Origin: Eimeria necatrix
Lineage: Eukaryota; Apicomplexa; Conoidasida; Eucoccidiorida; Eimeriidae
DNA: 21,877 nt
NCBI RefSeq assembly: GCF_000499385.1
Contig: NW_013654492.1
Span: 1 to 21,877 of the forward strand
Direction of reading: 5' to 3'
This document shows, in pieces, positions 19,297 to 21,877 of this stretch. Numbering within the stretch: position 1 is the first letter of the stretch; every line of letters begins with the position of its first letter. Under the pieces are notes generated by a model. The model saw only the letters and a list, made by a program, of their open reading frames with translations. It was not told where the DNA came from and ran no database searches. The position numbers and the translations under genes were made by a program.

Positions 19297-20298
19297 TGGC
19301 CAGCAACACAGCTCCAGCTCGAAGCGCTCTCATCCAGCAAGCACTGCTACAGCAACACAGCAGCAGCGCTACTGCGGCAGCAGCAGCAGCAGCGGCCAGC
19401 AGCAGCCGCCTCGTCTACTCTCTGCTGTTCATCTTTGCTGCAGCAGCAGCAGCAGCTGCTGCTGCTGCTGCTTTAGTCGAGCCTCACTGGAGCAAAATAG
19501 AGGAATTTGCATTAGGACATGAACAAGGCAGCCAAGAAGCTGAGCTGCACGCAGACCGCAAACACTACCCACAAACATGCGCATGCACGCATGCATGCAT
19601 GCATGCATGCACTCTGCTGCTGCAGCTCACACGGCTTGCAGGGCGGCTTAAGCAGCACCCCTAGGCTCGCAGCTGCACGCTGCATGCATGCATCCGTGCC
19701 TCTGGAACCCAAACCCTAAACCCTAAACCCTAAACCCTAAACCCTAAACCCTCGGGGCGCGTACAGATGGCCTTCGCGGGCCTGGCGGCCAGCCTGCAGC
19801 CGTTCAAAACGTCAGAAGTGAGCATTCCGACGAGCAGCAAATAAAAGGGAAAGGCCAAAAAGGCCTGCAGCGGCAAAGTCAGCAAACACGGCGGCGCGGC
19901 CCGCCTGCGCACAGCCACGCAGCAAAACCCCAAACCCTAAACCCTAAACCCTAAACCCTAAACCCTAAACCCTAAACCCTCAGTCCTCGGCGTGAACCCA
20001 CAAATGGAGCCCCAGAGGCTGCATTTCTTGAGAGGTGCCCGCGGCAGGCAAACACCTCTCGCCGCGCTCTCAACCCCAAACCCTAAACAACCACCCCACA
20101 TCCTAAACCCTAAACCCTAAACCCTAAACCCTAGGTAGGTCCTCACGCAAACGAGACAGGAGCCACATCAGCGAGAGATGTTGTGAAAATCTGCGGGCCG
20201 AAAACGAGGCTGATGATGTTCATGCCCATCATCTGCACAGCAGCAGCCACACACTGCACACTGCCTGCAAGCTGCTGCTGCTGCTGCTGCTGCTGCTG

Positions 20299-20331
<33 letters not shown>

Positions 20332-20595
20332 TCACCACAAACTGGCCTTCTGTCACGCCTGTAATCCCCGTGTGACAGCGGTATTCGTGGAAGTGGAGCT
20401 CCCACCACTGCAGCACAAACCGCAGGCCTTAAACCCCAGACCCTAAACCCTAAACCCTAAACCCTAAACCCTAAACCCTAGGCTTTAAGCCCAGACCCCT
20501 GCCCCTAAGACGACGCCGCAATCCCCACACCGCGGCAGCAGAACCCGCGCTGCAGTGCCCACAGCTGCCAGCGTCGTGCAAGTGGCTTCTAAGAC

Positions 20596-20650
<55 letters not shown>

Positions 20651-21285
20651 ACTGTGCACACCGTGTATATGAAAAGCTGCATCTGGAGAATGGCTATGAG
20701 CATAAAGGCAGCAACAGACTGCCCAACTCTGATGGTCCCCAAAACGCTCAAGGCGGCAAATACCTGCAGCAAACGGACACTTGCTGCAGCAGCAGCTGCT
20801 GCTGCTGCCAGTGCTGCTGCAGTGCCTGCTGCTGTCTGCTGCACTGCAGAAGCAGCAGCAGCTGCTGCTGCTGCAAAGACAGCAACAGCAGCAACAGCCC
20901 TTAACTCTCAAAAGTCGCCGCTCCATGCATACCCTCTCCAACAACCAACGCCTGAAGTAACCTAAACCCTAAACCCCAAACCCTAAACCCTAAACCCTAA
21001 ACCCTAAACCCTTGAGGCCTACAGTGGAGAACGCGTCGCAGCCGTGGTCAAAGAGCTGCCCCAGTGGGGTGGAGGTGTTTGTTCGTCGGGCCTGCTTCCC
21101 ATCTATAGCATCTAGTGTCTGCAGCAGCAAACAGCAGCAGCAGCAGCAGCAGCAGCAGCGGCAGCAGCAGCAGGTGAAGCCGCAGCGGGACAGCAGCAAC
21201 AGTCCGTTTACACGCAGAGGCAACTGCAACGAGGCATACCTTGGCAGCAGCTAACTCCAGGTGTTCACGACGTGCGGGAACAACC

Positions 21286-21325
<40 letters not shown>

Positions 21326-21428
21326 CAGCAGTAGCAGCAACACCGGGAGGAGCCTCGGAAGCAGCAGCAAGCACAGCAGCAAACACGCCCGCAGGAGCAC
21401 ACGCAACGGCCCAAAGAACTGCACCACG

Positions 21429-21468
<40 letters not shown>

Positions 21469-21651
21469 ACAGCAGCAGCAGCAGCAGCAGCAGGGGGAGC
21501 CCACTTGGTAAGAAAAGAGAAGAAAAAGATTTGCAAAATAAACCCAAGTCGGAGCTGCTTCCTCGAGCCGCGGCATATAAATGCAGGTGAGGGCCATGCA
21601 CATTAAAGTGCAGCTAAACCCCAGCAGAGTCAGCAGGTTCGGGCTCACCCA
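18604..21651 (-). CDS. CEPT: Choline/ethanolamine phosphotransferase, CDP-alcohol phosphatidyltransferase family (partial, 8 exons visible)
   Basis: My model is complement(join(18604..18897, 19168..19262, 19765..19904, 20147..20253, 20336..20407, 20662..20763, 21023..21118, 21505..21651)): 1053 nt, 350 visible residues, every junction in phase. The enzyme transfers phosphocholine or phosphoethanolamine from its CDP form to diacylglycerol, the last Kennedy-pathway step, in ER/Golgi membranes. The first visible exon has [12 protein letters not shown] and ends YQ; the next starts [12 protein letters not shown] and holds the full signature D-G-x2-A-R-x8-G-x3-D-x3-D (D55 to D77 of the visible part), with all metal-binding Asp present. 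Later landmarks are [37 protein letters not shown] and the C-terminal [14 protein letters not shown], each in the expected order. Several hydrophobic segments fit a multi-pass membrane protein. A small Gln-rich insert (LLQQQQKQQ) sits in the last exon. Compared with eukaryotic members of about 400 residues, the N-terminal 50-60 are not seen; an upstream exon probably lies past the right edge or within the CAG-rich end. Choline versus ethanolamine preference cannot be told. Confidence 0.92.
18898..19167 (-). repeat. Last phosphotransferase intron: CAG run and GCTAGC array
   Basis: Donor G|GTGAGT at 19167, acceptor GTGCAG at 18898. The + strand carries CTG/TTG triplets at 18917-18967, so CAG in the gene sense. 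A GCTAGC/GGCTAGCT array of the type seen elsewhere occupies about 19072-19148, just inside the donor. Confidence 0.85.
19263..19764 (-). repeat. Phosphotransferase intron with telomere-type block, TGCA and CAG/CTG repeats
   Basis: In gene sense it starts with donor GTACGC and a telomere-type block 12 nt later, then TGCATGCA runs (19676-19692 and 19576-19611) and mixed CAG/CTG, and ends in a CTG run (19265-19292 on the + strand as CAG) whose final CAG is the 3' splice site. Confidence 0.82.
19711..19752 (+). repeat. Interstitial telomere-type repeat, block 1 (AAACCCT x6)
   Basis: Six perfect AAACCCT units (AGGGTTT in gene sense). The block ends 12 nt from the exon ending at 19765, on that exon's donor side. 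Confidence 0.97.
19932..19980 (+). repeat. Interstitial telomere-type repeat, block 2 (AAACCCT x7)
   Basis: Seven perfect units, 27 nt from the exon starting at 19904, on its acceptor side. Blocks 2 and 3 share one intron (19905-20146). Confidence 0.97.
20002..20055 (-). other. Possible in-phase cassette exon between two telomere-type blocks
   Basis: A unique island of about 100 bp separates blocks 2 and 3. Inside it, acceptor GAGAG and donor GTGGGT enclose 54 nt in the right phase to be included without breaking the reading frame, adding 18 codons. The gene model also works without it, and no family homology was seen, so it may simply be intron. Confidence 0.2.
20105..20132 (+). repeat. Interstitial telomere-type repeat, block 3 (AAACCCT x4)
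   Basis: Four perfect units, with degenerate units to the left (AAACCCTAAACAACC near 20078). The block ends 14 nt from the exon ending at 20147, on its donor side. Confidence 0.95.
20254..20335 (-). repeat. 82-nt phosphotransferase intron made mostly of triplet repeat
   Basis: Between donor GTG|GTGAGA and acceptor GTGCAG, nearly the whole intron is the CTG run at 20271-20328 on the + strand (CAG in gene sense). Confidence 0.85.
20445..20479 (+). repeat. Interstitial telomere-type repeat, block 4 (AAACCCT x5)
   Basis: Five perfect units, extended to 20431 by degenerate ones (AAACCCCAGACCCT). The degenerate edge is about 23 nt from the exon starting at 20407, on its acceptor side. Confidence 0.96.
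20598..20649 (+). repeat. Pure CAG run in a phosphotransferase intron
   Basis: About 17 uninterrupted CAG triplets (CTG in gene sense), starting 12 nt inside the donor at 20661. Confidence 0.95.
20780..20890. repeat. Alternating CAG and CTG tracts forming inverted repeats
   Basis: Blocks of GCAGCAGCAGCTGCTGCTGC recur on this stretch, so it can fold into several CAG/CTG hairpins. It lies in the intron 20764-21022. Confidence 0.85.
20964..21012 (+). repeat. Interstitial telomere-type repeat, block 5 (AAACCCT x7)
   Basis: Seven units, one of them AAACCCC. The block ends 10 nt from the exon ending at 21023, on its donor side. Confidence 0.97.
21119..21504 (-). repeat. CAG/CTG-filled phosphotransferase intron
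   Basis: The + strand carries CAG runs at about 21121-21172, 21286-21342 and 21433-21493 (CTG in gene sense). The 3' splice site after the first of these is TTTGCTGCTGCAG|ACA. Donor CAA|GTGGGC is non-optimal but gives the conserved YQ-TLDAIDG junction exactly in phase. Confidence 0.88.
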
Positions 21652-21653
21652 CT

Positions 21654-21689
<36 letters not shown>

Positions 21690-21791
21690 GGTGAGAGGAG
21701 GCGCGGGGGCGGCAAAGCACTCAGAGGCAGCAGGAAGGCCGGAGGGGAAGACAGGCAGCAGCAGCAGAAGAGCCCGTAGCAACAGCAGCAA

Positions 21792-21877
<86 letters not shown>
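21652..21877. repeat. CAG runs at the right edge
   Basis: Two CAG runs: 21654-21688, whose gene-sense CTG run ends in the 3' splice site of the first visible phosphotransferase exon, and about 21795-21877, which continues past the window. The intervening 100 bp show no N-terminal exon that I can recognise. Confidence 0.85.

Noticed and set aside
19711..21012. A chromosome end or subtelomere, suggested by AAACCCT blocks
   Set aside because: The blocks are short (4-7 units), separated by unique sequence, and lie in introns of a gene whose exons continue on both sides. They are interstitial.
21241..21720. Plus-strand Ser- and Ala-run frames near the right end
   Set aside because: Shadows of CAG repeats. 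The unique sequence here encodes the first visible phosphotransferase exon on the minus strand.

Overview
The window looks like a piece of a coccidian apicomplexan chromosome, most likely Eimeria. Three things point there: dense CAG/CTG triplet repeats that run through coding DNA as homopolymeric amino-acid runs, interstitial blocks of the telomere-type heptamer AAACCCT, and a decayed Ty3/gypsy (chromovirus-like) retroelement. Genes are intron-rich, with GT-AG introns, and I rebuilt three multi-exon genes by hand from conserved motifs and splice phase.

Layout. 1-1623: 3' part of a broken Ty3/gypsy pol (reverse transcriptase with a stop and a frameshift, RNase H, start of the integrase region), truncated at the left edge. 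1624-3118: no recognised gene. 3119-4407 (+): two-exon gene for a protein with three CCCH zinc fingers. 4408-7832: about 3.4 kb with no recognisable gene, holding one strong hairpin and a 99-bp imperfect duplication. 7833-8678 (+): unassigned low-complexity protein. 8679-10355: non-coding or 5' UTR. 10356-17352 (+): 11-exon inositol polyphosphate 5-phosphatase with every catalytic motif and a repeat-filled N-terminal extension of about 400 residues. 17353-18603: 1.25 kb between two convergent 3' ends, made largely of palindromic repeats. 18604-21651 (-): eight visible exons of a choline/ethanolamine phosphotransferase (CDP-alcohol phosphatidyltransferase), whose N-terminus is missing or lies beyond the right edge.

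The window divides near 8.1 kb. To the left there is almost no CAG and the retroelement is present. To the right nearly every intron, intergenic gap and coding exon carries CAG/CTG, GCTAGC, TGCATGCA or AAACCCT repeats. This resembles the alternation of repeat-poor and repeat-rich segments known from Eimeria chromosomes.

The observation most worth following is in the phosphotransferase gene. All five AAACCCT blocks lie in its introns, all in one orientation, and each begins or ends within roughly 10-40 nt of a splice site. Separately, several 3' splice sites in both lipid genes are the end of a CTG run, and two introns of the phosphatase have CAG at the donor end and CTG at the acceptor end. 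Repeats therefore appear built into splice-site architecture. Both right-hand genes act on membrane lipids (phosphoinositide turnover; the last Kennedy-pathway step), but nothing in the sequence shows coordinated regulation.
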